Source: Gallionellaceae bacterium
GTDB lineage: Bacteria > Pseudomonadota > Gammaproteobacteria > Burkholderiales > Gallionellaceae
NCBI GenBank assembly: GCA_019753125.1
Contig: JAIELH010000031.1
Coordinates: 1-64,000, forward strand
Reading direction: 5' to 3'
DNA length: 64,000 nt
The translations under genes and the position numbers were made by a program. Positions 39,311 through 50,919 of the stretch are shown piece by piece (positions within the stretch are counted from its first letter, which is position 1; each line of letters opens with the position of its first letter). The notes under the pieces are model-generated. The model saw only the letters and a program-made list of their open reading frames with translations. It did no database searches and was not told where the DNA came from.

Positions 39311-41944
39311 GTGAACCCGCACCGTCATGCCATCGAGAAGCTTTATGCGCACCAGCGCAGCAGCGCGCAGGGGCTGACGCAGGCCGAAGCAATGCGGCGG
39401 CTGGCAAGGTGCGGCGCCAACCAGATCGAGGAAATTGCCGCACAGCCGTTTGCCGGCAGATTGCTGAAGGAATTCACCCATTTCTTCGCGTTGATCCTGT
39501 GGCTGGCGGCGGGTCTGGCTTTTTTTGCCGAGTGGAAAACCCCCGGGCAGGGCATGGCGACGCTGGGCTATGCGGTGCTCGGCGTGATTCTGATCAACGG
39601 GCTGTTTTCGTTCTGGCAGGAATACCGCGCGGAAAAGGCGCTGGCCGCGCTGCGCAATCTGCTGCCGCATCACACCACCGCGCTGCGCGACGGCAAGGCG
39701 ATGCAAGTGCCGGTATCCGAACTGGTACCGGGCGATGTGGTGCTGCTCGCGGCGGGAGACGATGTGCCCGCCGACTGCCGCCTGATCGAGGCATTCGGCG
39801 TGCGCGTCAATACCGCCAACCTCACCGGAGAATCCAAACCGATGGCGCGCGATGCCGCTGCCGGGCTTGAAGAGCAGGCCGCGTTGCGGCGCGACATCCT
39901 GCATGCCGGCACCTCGCTGATCTCGGGCGAGGCGAAGGCGATGGTATATGCCACCGGCATGCATACCGAATTCGGCAACATCGCGCGCCTGACGCAGGCC
40001 GCACGCGAGCCGCTGTCGCCGCTGCAAAAAGAAATCATGCGCCTGTCGCGGCTGGTTGCGCTGTTTTCGACGCTGTTCGGCGCGGTATTTTTTCTGATCG
40101 GGCAAACGGTGGGGTTGTCGTTCTGGGAGAATCTGATCTTCGCGATCGGCATCATCGTCGCCAACGTGCCGGAAGGATTGTTGCCCACCGTCACGTTGTC
40201 GCTGGCGATGGCAACCCAGCGCATGGCGAAGAAAAATGCACTGGTGCGCCATCTGCCCGCCGTCGAAACGCTGGGGTCGGCGACGGTGATCTGTAGCGAC
40301 AAGACCGGCACGCTGACGCAGAACCGCATGAGCATCCGCCAAGTGTTTTATTCCAGCACGTTGCTTGCGCCGGACGAGTTGGCAAAACACGATGCCGAAC
40401 CGCTATTCGCGATCATGCGCCATTGCCACGACCTGCGCCGCATCGAACAGGACGGCAAGACAGTGTGGCAGGGCGACCCGATGGAAGTGGCGCTGCTGCA
40501 GGGTACATCACCGGACGGCGCACTGTTCCCGCGTATAGATGAAATCCCGTTCGACACCGAGCGCAAGCGCATGTCGGTGATCTGCGCCGCGCCGCAGGGG
40601 CACATGCTGTACTGCAAAGGCGCGCCGGAGAGCGTGTTGCCGCTGTGCAACACAATGCTGTTGCAAGGCAAGCCTGAGCCACTGGATGAAGTGGGCTGCG
40701 CCGAGCTGCTCGCGGTGCAGGAACAGATGGCCGAGCAAGGTTTGCGCGTGATCGCACTCGCTTACCGCAATTTGGCTCCACATGCCGCACTGCACGAGGC
40801 CGAGCTGATCTTCGCCGGGCTGATCGGCCTGCTCGACCCGCCGCGCGAAGCGGTGCCCGAAGCGATCCGCACCTGCCATATGGCAGGTATCCGCGTGATC
40901 ATGATTACCGGCGATCACCCGCACACCGCCAGCGCGCTGGCGCGCGAGATCGGCCTCGCGCAGAATCCGTTCACGGTGACCGGCGACAAGCTGCGCCAGA
41001 TGTCGGAAATCGATCTGCAACTGCTGCTCGACGAACCCGAGCTGATCTTCGCGCGCACCGGCGCCGACCAGAAGATGCGTATCGTGCAGGCTTTGCAGCA
41101 CAAAGGAGAAATCGTTGCGGTGACCGGCGACGGCGTGAATGATGCACCGGCATTGAAGTGCGCCGATGTCGGCATCGCGATGGGTATTTCCGGCACCGAT
41201 GTCGCGAAGGAATCCGCCGACATCATCCTGCTCGACGACAACTTCGCGACGATCGTCGCTGCGATCGAGGAAGGGCGCACGGTGTTTGCAAACCTGCGCA
41301 AATTCTTGACCTACATCCTGACCTCGAACGTGCCGGAAATGGTGCCGTATCTCGCCTTCGTGCTGTTCAGGATACCGCTGCCGCTGACGATCATCCAGAT
41401 TCTCGCGGTCGATCTCGGCACCGACATGCTGCCGGCGCTGGCGCTCGGCGCGGAAAAGCCCGATCCCGGCATCATGCGCCAGCCGCCGCGCCCGCGCAGC
41501 GAACGGTTGCTCGACTGGGGCACGCTGTTGCGCGCCTACCTGTTCCTCGGGCCGCTGGAGGCGATTGCCGGAATGGCGGCATTTTTCTTCGTGCTGCACG
41601 GTGGCGCTTGGCAATATGGGGTTATGTTGTTGCGCCACGACAATCTGTACCTGCAGGCCACCACCGCCTGCCTGTCGGCGATCATCGCGATGCAGGTGGT
41701 CAACGTGCTGCTGTGCCGCCATCCGGTGATGTCGGTGTTCAGCCGTGGCAATCGCCGCAACCGCCTGATCGGGTACGGAATAGCTTTTGAGTTGCTGCTG
41801 CTGGTGCTGATCGATTACACGCCGTGGGGCAATGCGCTGTTCGGCACCGCGCCGCCAGACGCCGCAGTCTGGTTGTTCGTTATTCCGTTCGGGATTGGCA
41901 TGTTGCTGCTGGAAGAGCTGCGCAAGATGGCGGTGCGCAGGTGA
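39311..41944 (+). CDS. Cation-translocating P-type ATPase (P2-type)
   Basis: SDKTGTLTQNRM, LTGESKPM, VTGDGVNDAPALKCADVGIAMG. Confidence 0.92.
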   Translation: MNPHRHAIEKLYAHQRSSAQGLTQAEAMRRLARCGANQIEEIAAQPFAGRLLKEFTHFFALILWLAAGLAFFAEWKTPGQGMATLGYAVLGVILINGLFSFWQEYRAEKALAALRNLLPHHTTALRDGKAMQVPVSELVPGDVVLLAAGDDVPADCRLIEAFGVRVNTANLTGESKPMARDAAAGLEEQAALRRDILHAGTSLISGEAKAMVYATGMHTEFGNIARLTQAAREPLSPLQKEIMRLSRLVALFSTLFGAVFFLIGQTVGLSFWENLIFAIGIIVANVPEGLLPTVTLSLAMATQRMAKKNALVRHLPAVETLGSATVICSDKTGTLTQNRMSIRQVFYSSTLLAPDELAKHDAEPLFAIMRHCHDLRRIEQDGKTVWQGDPMEVALLQGTSPDGALFPRIDEIPFDTERKRMSVICAAPQGHMLYCKGAPESVLPLCNTMLLQGKPEPLDEVGCAELLAVQEQMAEQGLRVIALAYRNLAPHAALHEAELIFAGLIGLLDPPREAVPEAIRTCHMAGIRVIMITGDHPHTASALAREIGLAQNPFTVTGDKLRQMSEIDLQLLLDEPELIFARTGADQKMRIVQALQHKGEIVAVTGDGVNDAPALKCADVGIAMGISGTDVAKESADIILLDDNFATIVAAIEEGRTVFANLRKFLTYILTSNVPEMVPYLAFVLFRIPLPLTIIQILAVDLGTDMLPALALGAEKPDPGIMRQPPRPRSERLLDWGTLLRAYLFLGPLEAIAGMAAFFFVLHGGAWQYGVMLLRHDNLYLQATTACLSAIIAMQVVNVLLCRHPVMSVFSRGNRRNRLIGYGIAFELLLLVLIDYTPWGNALFGTAPPDAAVWLFVIPFGIGMLLLEELRKMAVRR

Positions 41945-41996
41945 AAGGCGTGAACGCTACCGCGATTCCGGCGTGGCCGGAATCGCGGCGTATCTG

Positions 41997-42419
41997 TTAT
42001 TTGGCAAGCGCGTTGACGAGATCGCGCTTGTGCTCTTCTTCCTGAATCAGGATGTCTTCCAGCACGCGCCGCAACCCGTATTCTTTCAGCGCCTCGGCCT
42101 GGCCGATGCGCTCCTTGTAGCGCTTGATCGCGTTCTCCTCGCCTTTTAAATCCTGTTTGAGCATTTGCACGCTATCCGGCGAAACCTCGCGCTTCTCCAC
42201 GTCCACCGAAGGTACGCCGCCGAGAAAGTCGATCTGGTCTGACAGCATGACAGCATGCGCCATTTCCTGCTGGGCGTGGATCAGCAGTTCCTTCTGGATC
42301 GAATCAAATTCCGCGCCGTTTATCGTGGAGGCGTGCTGCGTGTACTGGATGGCCGCCGAGTATTCCCATTCCAGATCCTTGTTGAGTTCAGACAACAGCT
42401 TCTTCATCGTAATCTTCAT
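41997..42419 (-). CDS. Ferritin-like / bacterioferritin-type protein
   Basis: LSELNKDLEWEYSAAIQYTQHASTINGAEFDSIQKELLIHAQQEMAHAVMLSDQIDFLGG; four-helix metal-ligand pattern. Confidence 0.8.
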   Translation of the reverse strand: MKITMKKLLSELNKDLEWEYSAAIQYTQHASTINGAEFDSIQKELLIHAQQEMAHAVMLSDQIDFLGGVPSVDVEKREVSPDSVQMLKQDLKGEENAIKRYKERIGQAEALKEYGLRRVLEDILIQEEEHKRDLVNALAK

Positions 42420-42489
42420 TTAGCGCCTCCCGTTGTTTAAAAATGACAGCTCCATCTTATTCATTCTCCAGACTGTGCTCCACCCGATT

Positions 42490-42807
42490 TCAGCTGTACA
42501 GGTGCTTGCCGAAGGCCTTCCAGACTTCTCCTCCGTGCACATCACGCCTTTCCCGCGCAGCGCTCTCCATCGTGCGGATCATCAAGGAGGCCAACGCGAA
42601 AATTTCCGCTTTCGTTATTCTTTCCCTGTCCTTTGACGCATACGCGGCATCCGCATCCGCCGGCCCGAAAACTTTGCACTCCGATGCCAGCCGCGCCATT
42701 GCCGCCTCATCATGATAATCCAGGTCAAGCGCAGCCATTTTCCTCAACAGCTCGGTTTCTATGTGCAGAATTTCGGCCCAATGGTTTTCAATTTGGCTCA
42801 TTTGCAT
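42490..42807 (-). CDS. Hypothetical protein
   Basis: 105-aa ORF without a recognised domain. Confidence 0.45.
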   Translation of the reverse strand: MQMSQIENHWAEILHIETELLRKMAALDLDYHDEAAMARLASECKVFGPADADAAYASKDRERITKAEIFALASLMIRTMESAARERRDVHGGEVWKAFGKHLYS

Positions 42808-42982
42808 CCTTGGGCTTACTTACTGGCAAAAGCCAGAAATATCATTGTATGCGAGTTCTAGGCAGATTTACCGCACTGCCTGAAGAATTGCGCAAGGTAA
42901 TGGCGCACAGGCACAACACGCAATAAACTGTGCGGCTCGTGAGATAATGCACAAAGGCCTACAAATAGCTTCAGGGAGCGCA

Positions 42983-44260
42983 ATGAGAGAGTTGCTGCAC
43001 AAATACGTTGAGTTGGACTTGGATGCAGTATTTGGAAAATTCGTCGATACGATGTTGTCGAACCGGGATTTTTCGAACTTTTTCCGGGATGAGGAGCAGA
43101 TCAAGTCCCTGGTTGTGCGGCAAAAGCAATTCATACTGAGCCTGATTGAAGTCCCCGATGATGAGCTGAAAGAGCGCTACGTCAAACTTGGCGAGCTGCA
43201 CTATGACATCAAGCTTCCCTATGTGGATTTCATGGTGGGCGTCAATATTCTGCAAGAAGGTTTTACCCATGCCATCGTCGAATGCGGGCAACCCATTGAG
43301 TTGCTGGATGAGACTTCGCAATTCTTCAGGCTGATTCGCACCTTTACCGCCAGAGGGTATTTGAACAGGATGCTCGAAGCGGACATACGCGACATCGATC
43401 TTTATCTTTCCCAGGTGCAGCGTGCGGCCGATATCGATATTTCGCTTTCTACCGAGCGCATGATCTGGCTCAAGAATATCATCATCGCAATCAAGATGGA
43501 GGATCGTGCTGCCGTTCCTGCGCCAGGTATTCCATCAGACATCCTCGATGCAATCAAGGCAGCAACGCATGGCGACCAGATACTGATGAACTATGTGATG
43601 GGCATCGTCAGCCGCATGGAAGTGGATGCACGCAATATTTTTTACTTCCTCGATCAGCGCAGCTATGAGGAGGTGCTGCCGCTGTATGGCGAGTTGATGA
43701 GCATCTACAAGCTGTGTTTGATGCTGATCAACGTGGTGACTATCGCGACCACCAATTTGCTGGTGCAAGCGCTCTCCAAGGATGCGCTGACCGGTATGCT
43801 GACGCGCCATGCGTTGCGCCCGATCTTCCATAGGGAGCTGACATTTGCCGCAGCGGGACAATATGAAATCTCGTTCATCATGGCCGACATCGATCATTTC
43901 AAGAAGGTGAACGACACCTATGGGCATGCTGCCGGTGATATCGTGCTGAAGCAGGTTGCCCATGTTGTGGCGGAAACCATACGCGCCACGGATTTCGGTT
44001 TCAGGATGGGCGGCGAGGAGTTCCTGCTGGTGCTGAAGGGCGCATCGCTCAAGGTGGCGCTGGCCCAGGCCGAGTTGATGCGCCAGGCGATCGAGGATGT
44101 CGAATTCGACTTTGACGGCACAAAATGCCACGTAACCGCAAGCTTCGGCGTCGCCACGTTTGCCGCTCCGTTTGAGGTGGATTACGAAAAAATGATCAAG
44201 ATTGCCGATGCCAAGCTGTACGAAGCAAAGCGCAATGGACGCAACCGCATAAGCTCCTGA
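42983..44260 (+). CDS. Globin-coupled-sensor-like diguanylate cyclase (GGDEF)
   Basis: N-terminal YVKLGELHYDIKLPYVDFMVGVNILQEGF resembles a sensor-globin proximal-His region; C-terminal MGGEEFLLVLKG. Confidence 0.8.
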   Translation: MRELLHKYVELDLDAVFGKFVDTMLSNRDFSNFFRDEEQIKSLVVRQKQFILSLIEVPDDELKERYVKLGELHYDIKLPYVDFMVGVNILQEGFTHAIVECGQPIELLDETSQFFRLIRTFTARGYLNRMLEADIRDIDLYLSQVQRAADIDISLSTERMIWLKNIIIAIKMEDRAAVPAPGIPSDILDAIKAATHGDQILMNYVMGIVSRMEVDARNIFYFLDQRSYEEVLPLYGELMSIYKLCLMLINVVTIATTNLLVQALSKDALTGMLTRHALRPIFHRELTFAAAGQYEISFIMADIDHFKKVNDTYGHAAGDIVLKQVAHVVAETIRATDFGFRMGGEEFLLVLKGASLKVALAQAELMRQAIEDVEFDFDGTKCHVTASFGVATFAAPFEVDYEKMIKIADAKLYEAKRNGRNRISS

Positions 44261-44298
44261 AGCACCGATTCTTTAACTTTCATAAGTGATGTAAGCAA

Positions 44299-45963
<1,665 letters not shown>

Positions 45964-46031
45964 TTTATTGGGGTAGTAATAGTTATTGCCCCCAGTTGTA
46001 GTATTAGCCAACTTGAAGGTGGGGTAACGGC

Positions 46032-48167
46032 ATGATTGATATTATTTGGGGTTCGGCGAGAGAAAAGCCCGTGTCATCTAAGTCGTTGGCGGATGAACTG
46101 TCTTCGATTGCTGGCCTCTCTGGTTACCTTTACTTAGGTTATCCGGTAATTGGTTCTCCAACGGGACCAATCAAATTTGACGCGTTATTGGTATCGGACA
46201 CAGCCGGTCTGGTTGGCTTTGATCTAGTTGAGGGGACAGAGTTAGGTGATTTCCAGAGCCGACAGGACGATATCGCCTCAATGCTGGATGTGCGCTTAAA
46301 GCCTCATGCGGGCTTGAAGGACAAGCGAGCTCTGAAGTTCGAAATTGGTGTTGTTACCTATGCCCCAGCAAAATCTGTTATCCCTACAGTTGAAGACCCT
46401 TATGTAATTTCGAATCGAAATTCGCTCAAAGAAACCATCAACGCGTTCAAATGGCAATGTGATGATGCGGTTTTCAAGAACCTCCTGGCTGCTATACAGG
46501 TAGTAACTTCAATCCGGGCAGGCAAGCTTAAGCGCGAGCCAAAGAAAAAAGATTCTCGAGGTGCTAGGCTTAAACGAGTAGAAGAATCCATTGCCAACCT
46601 CGATCAACATCAATCGCAAGCTGTCATTGAAACCGTTGAAGGGGTGCAAAGGATTCGTGGATTGGCAGGATCGGGTAAAACGATTGTTCTTGCGTTAAAG
46701 GTGGCATACCTGCATACACAAAATCCGGAGTGGCGTATCGCTGTTACATTTAATACGCGATCCCTGAAAGAACAGTTTAAGAGATTAATTAATAATTTCA
46801 CTATTGAGCAGACTGGCGCAGAGCCAGACTGGGAAAACATTGATATATTGAACGCTTGGGGGGCTCCTGGCGATAGCGAGCGCGAGGGTATTTATCACAA
46901 ATACTGTCGCACTCAGGAAATTGGCTTTTACGACTTCTCATCGGCAAAACTTAAATTCGGCGACGGCAAAGAGTTTTCCGGTGCATGCGGCGAAGCTATC
47001 AAGGCAAAACAAAGTGTGACCCAAGTCTATGACTTATTGTTAGTTGATGAAGCACAGGATTTGCCTGCTGAATTCTTGCGGCTGTGTTTTGGCTTCCTTA
47101 AAGAGCCAAAGCGTTTGGTGTATGCCTACGATGAATTACAGTCTTTAACTGGTTCTTCTGTGTTACCTCCAGAGGAATTATTTGGAGTTGATGCGGAGGG
47201 GAATCCCTACGTTCTACTCAATACAGAGGAAGGAGCCACACCAAAGCAGGACATTATTCTTGAAAAGTGCTACAGAAACTCGCGGCCCTTGCTTGCAACC
47301 GCTCATGCTTTGGGATTTGGAATCTATAGAGAGAAAGGTTTGGTGCAGTTCTTTGATCAGGATAATCTCTGGATAGATGTTGGATATACGGTTGAAGAGG
47401 GCGAGCTACGTGGTGGGGAAAATGTGGTTCTTGCAAGGTCACCAGATAGTTCGCCACTTTTCTTGGAAGAACATTCACCAGTTGATGATTTGATCAAGTT
47501 CCATCGTTTTAACAATACAAAAGAGCAAACGAACTTTCTAGTTGAGTCAATCATTAACGACATCCAGGAAGAAGAGCTAAGGCCTGAAGATATTGTCGTA
47601 ATCAATCCTAATCCGTTAACCACTAAACGAGAGGTTGGGGCGGCTAGAGATCTACTATTTTCAAGATCATCAATCAATAGTGAGTTGGCTGGTGTTAGTA
47701 CCTCGGTAGATGTATTCAGCAAATCGGGTAGTGTGACATTCACGGGCGTATTTCGTGCTAAAGGAAATGAAGCAGGGATGGTGTACATCATCAATGCTGA
47801 TGATTCCTTTGTCGGATGGAATAAGAGTGCAACCGCACTGGAACGCAACCGGCTATTTACTGCGATTACTCGCTCAAAAGCATGGGTTCGGGTATTGGGC
47901 ATTGGGAAGAATATGGACGGCTTGATTGAGGAGTGGGATGCTCTTCGAAAGAACGAATACAAGCTAAAGTTCCGTTATCCGACCAAGGAAGAGAAAATGG
48001 AGTTGCACCTGATTAATAAAGAGCTTGTTGGCGCAAAACGAGGGAAGCACAGAAAGATAAAGGCGCAAAGAGACATGTTGATCGAAGCTGCGGAACGTGG
48101 TGATATTGACGTTGATAGCCTAATTAGCGATCTTCAAAAAATACAGAAGCCTCGCTCTAAAAAATGA
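46032..48167 (+). CDS. Superfamily I (UvrD/RecD-like) helicase, candidate antiphage component
   Basis: Walker A RGLAGSGKTIVLALKVAYL, LLLVDEAQDLP, C-terminal FRAKGNEAGMVYIINAD...NRLFTAITRSKAWVRVLG. Confidence 0.85.
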   Translation: MIDIIWGSAREKPVSSKSLADELSSIAGLSGYLYLGYPVIGSPTGPIKFDALLVSDTAGLVGFDLVEGTELGDFQSRQDDIASMLDVRLKPHAGLKDKRALKFEIGVVTYAPAKSVIPTVEDPYVISNRNSLKETINAFKWQCDDAVFKNLLAAIQVVTSIRAGKLKREPKKKDSRGARLKRVEESIANLDQHQSQAVIETVEGVQRIRGLAGSGKTIVLALKVAYLHTQNPEWRIAVTFNTRSLKEQFKRLINNFTIEQTGAEPDWENIDILNAWGAPGDSEREGIYHKYCRTQEIGFYDFSSAKLKFGDGKEFSGACGEAIKAKQSVTQVYDLLLVDEAQDLPAEFLRLCFGFLKEPKRLVYAYDELQSLTGSSVLPPEELFGVDAEGNPYVLLNTEEGATPKQDIILEKCYRNSRPLLATAHALGFGIYREKGLVQFFDQDNLWIDVGYTVEEGELRGGENVVLARSPDSSPLFLEEHSPVDDLIKFHRFNNTKEQTNFLVESIINDIQEEELRPEDIVVINPNPLTTKREVGAARDLLFSRSSINSELAGVSTSVDVFSKSGSVTFTGVFRAKGNEAGMVYIINADDSFVGWNKSATALERNRLFTAITRSKAWVRVLGIGKNMDGLIEEWDALRKNEYKLKFRYPTKEEKMELHLINKELVGAKRGKHRKIKAQRDMLIEAAERGDIDVDSLISDLQKIQKPRSKK

Positions 48168-48826
48168 CGCTGCAAGGAGTGCGCCAACAGCTACAGGATG
48201 TTTATTCTAGGCTGATATTAACTAATCTGTCCGTCAAGCAGTTTCATCCTAAAGAGCAAATGTTACCTGGGGGTGGGGCCAGTATAGGAAGCACACCTCT
48301 CGGTTCAATTTCGCTTCGAGATGTTTCGTATGAACAGATATACACTGAAATTGAGTCGAAAGACGGCTATCACATAAAACTCCCAGATGGCGGCCTGCTT
48401 ATTTTTCAGTACACATTCGATGGTGGCGGGGTATTAACAAAACACAGGCTGTGCTATTTCCCATCTTTTGTTTTACCAACAGTCGATGAGGCACCTCATC
48501 TGTATGAAAATGATGAGTTGTATGGGGATGTGATTCTGAAAAAACTTGTTCGCTTTCCAATACGCTTTGATTATGACCCTGGAGCCCATAAAGATGTGGT
48601 GCATCCTAAATCTCACTTGACGTTAGGTCAGTACGAAAATTGCCGAATTCCAATTGATGGCGCTGTCAGCCCAAATGCATTTGTAATGTTCTTGCTGAGA
48701 AATTTTTACTCAAATTCGTACCGCAAGAGGAAGAACACATTAGACAAAAAGTCGCACCATATACCGACGATGAGCACCCTAACGATTGAGGAACGAAGAA
48801 TTGCTCACTTTATTACTGGGCGTTAA
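48164..48826 (+). CDS. DUF2290-like protein, translationally coupled to the helicase
   Basis: 4-bp overlap with the upstream helicase; VVHPKSHLTLGQYENCRIPIDGAVSPNAFVMFLLRNFYSNSY matches my memory of DUF2290 proteins. Confidence 0.65.
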   Translation: MTLQGVRQQLQDVYSRLILTNLSVKQFHPKEQMLPGGGASIGSTPLGSISLRDVSYEQIYTEIESKDGYHIKLPDGGLLIFQYTFDGGGVLTKHRLCYFPSFVLPTVDEAPHLYENDELYGDVILKKLVRFPIRFDYDPGAHKDVVHPKSHLTLGQYENCRIPIDGAVSPNAFVMFLLRNFYSNSYRKRKNTLDKKSHHIPTMSTLTIEERRIAHFITGR

Positions 48827-48874
48827 AGTGGAAGCCAAGCTTGAATTAATTTCTGCAATTTCGAACAACATCCA

Positions 48875-49501
48875 ATGCAACTAAACTTCGACCTTATCGC
48901 TAACACCATGCAGCCAGCCTTGCGAGCGGCGCTTGCTGCTGTCGAGGAGTTGGCATCCCAAGGCGGCGGCGAAGCGCGCGGTGCGGTGTTCACGCGCCGC
49001 GAGGTGGTTGATTTCATCCTCGATCTGTCGGGCTACACGCCGGACAAGCCCCTGCATGAGAAGCGATTGCTGGAGCCTTCATTCGGCGGCGGCGATTTTC
49101 TGTTGTCTGCCGTGGAGCGGCTGCTGGCGGCTTGGCGCATTCATGGCGATGGCGGTTCGACGCTCGATGCTTTGAAGAATGCAATTCGCGCGGTGGAATT
49201 GCATCGCGATACCTTTCAGTCTACCCGGCGCGCATTGGTTGAATATTTGACGGCTTCGGATGTCGGTTTGCAAACGGCGAATCGGCTTGCCGATGCTTGG
49301 CTGGTGCAGGACGATTTCCTACTCGTGCCGCTGGATGGCCAATTCGACTATGTGATCGGCAACCCGCCTTATGTGCGGCAAGAGCTGATACCCGAGGCGT
49401 TGATGCGTGCTTCCGAGAAGGCACGCAAATTGGCCGAGCAAACCGGCACTCCTTTTGTCGTGCGCAAACCGGCTTCTGCTGAGAAGCAGAGCAAGAGCTA
49501 A
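48875..49501 (+). pseudogene. Truncated Eco57I/N6-adenine methylase N-terminus
   Basis: EARGAVFTRREVVDFILDLSGYTP...LLEPSFGGGDFLLSAVERLLAAW...FDYVIGNPPYVRQELIPEAL then an unrelated-looking short tail and stop. Confidence 0.75.
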
Positions 49502-49581
49502 TGGGTTCAGCATCGCAATAAATTCCTACCTGGGCCATCCCCTATAATTCAGGCTTTGTTACTCAACGATTAGAAGACGAC

Positions 49582-49902
49582 ATGGGATTTAACATCACGC
49601 TCCAGCCGGGCAATCACACTTTTACCGCCGAAGCTGGCGAAACCATCATCGAAGCTGCGAAGAAACATGGCCACAACCTGCCGCTCGGTTGCGCCGATGG
49701 CGCATGCGGTTTGTGCAAGGGCAGTGTGCTGCAAGGCACGGTGGATCACGGCAGGTCGACGGTAATTGCTTTGCCTGAGTGGGACAGGGAGGCGGGCCTC
49801 GCCCTGTTCTGCTGCGCCATACCAACATCCGATCTGGTCATCGAACGCCGTGAAATGATCGCCGACTGGAACATAATGGATTGGGATGGCTCGATGGAGT
49901 GA
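49582..49902 (+). CDS. 2Fe-2S ferredoxin-domain protein, possibly the truncated N-terminus of a flavin reductase
   Basis: NLPLGCADGACGLCKGSVLQGTVDHGRS...ALFCCAIPTSDLVIERREM; plant-type CxxxxCxxC...C motif. Confidence 0.8.
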   Translation: MGFNITLQPGNHTFTAEAGETIIEAAKKHGHNLPLGCADGACGLCKGSVLQGTVDHGRSTVIALPEWDREAGLALFCCAIPTSDLVIERREMIADWNIMDWDGSME

Positions 49903-50085
49903 ACCTGAATAATCGGGCTAACGGGGCCAGTACGCAGGATGGGTTGAGCAGCGCGATACCCATCGTTGCAATTGTTGGGTATCGCTACGTTCCACACCAA
50001 CCTGCGACTACGAGGCAGCTTCTATTCAAGGCTAATGAGGTCGGCATCACAATAGCTTTTGCCGATCGAAGTTCGCGTTAACAGC

Positions 50086-50865
50086 TCATATATTCTTCTT
50101 GGCGATTATTTCCATGCAAACGCGATAGCGTTCACTTATGCCATACTTGACAGGTTCAAAACCTGTTTCTCGCAGCAACTTAAACAGCCTGCTCCGGCTG
50201 AAGTTGTGATAATGCTCAATCTCTCCCCAGTAAGGGTTTGCATTGTGTTGATTGAGCGCCTGCCAGACGATGCTTTCCATATTAGGCAGTGAAATGAACA
50301 AGACGCCATCATCAGCGAGCAAGTCGTGCGCTGCCCGCAGGTTTTCCTTCGGATAAGGCATATGCTCCAGGACATCGGCCATGCTTACTACAGAGCATTT
50401 GAAATCCAGAGTCAATTTGGACAGGTATTCACAGTACGACGGAATCCCAAGGGCGGACATTTCATTGACGTTTTCTATCCGGAGGTCAATGCCGACGGGC
50501 TGAAACCCATATTCCTGGGCCGTGAAGAGAAGTGATCCGTTTCCAAAGCCCACATCCAGCCAGTGCCCTTGTGCGGCGTATGGCAAGACCTTTTCTATCA
50601 TTCGTGACGACACATATCGCTGCTGTTCAACATCGTTCCCGACCCGTTGATTTTCATGTGTCTTGCTGAAAATCAATTTGCATGCTTCATCGGTGAAATA
50701 GCCATCCGTGAATACATGCGCACAGTTCGTGCACTGCTTCCAGCGTATTACAGCACTAATTGAGGGGTGATAAAGCGGATGTTTTGAGCAGTCGCCTTTG
50801 GCTGCGTCGATCAAGCTGGGGCAGCCGCATAAAGGGCAATTGCCGAATAGTATACGTCCATTCAT
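50086..50865 (-). CDS. Class I SAM-dependent methyltransferase with zinc-ribbon N-terminus
   Basis: CPLCGCPSL...CTNCAHVFTDGYF; GHWLDVGFGNGSLLFTAQEYGFQPVGID. Confidence 0.8.
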   Translation of the reverse strand: MNGRILFGNCPLCGCPSLIDAAKGDCSKHPLYHPSISAVIRWKQCTNCAHVFTDGYFTDEACKLIFSKTHENQRVGNDVEQQRYVSSRMIEKVLPYAAQGHWLDVGFGNGSLLFTAQEYGFQPVGIDLRIENVNEMSALGIPSYCEYLSKLTLDFKCSVVSMADVLEHMPYPKENLRAAHDLLADDGVLFISLPNMESIVWQALNQHNANPYWGEIEHYHNFSRSRLFKLLRETGFEPVKYGISERYRVCMEIIAKKNI

Positions 50866-50919
50866 TGAGTTGTCCTCGCATAAACATGATCAGGTAAAAT
50901 TCAGCAAAATGAAAATTTT

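Noticed and set aside
40508-41722. 404-aa minus-strand ORF over the P-type ATPase
   Set aside because: Shadow ORF; the ATPase frame carries all catalytic motifs.
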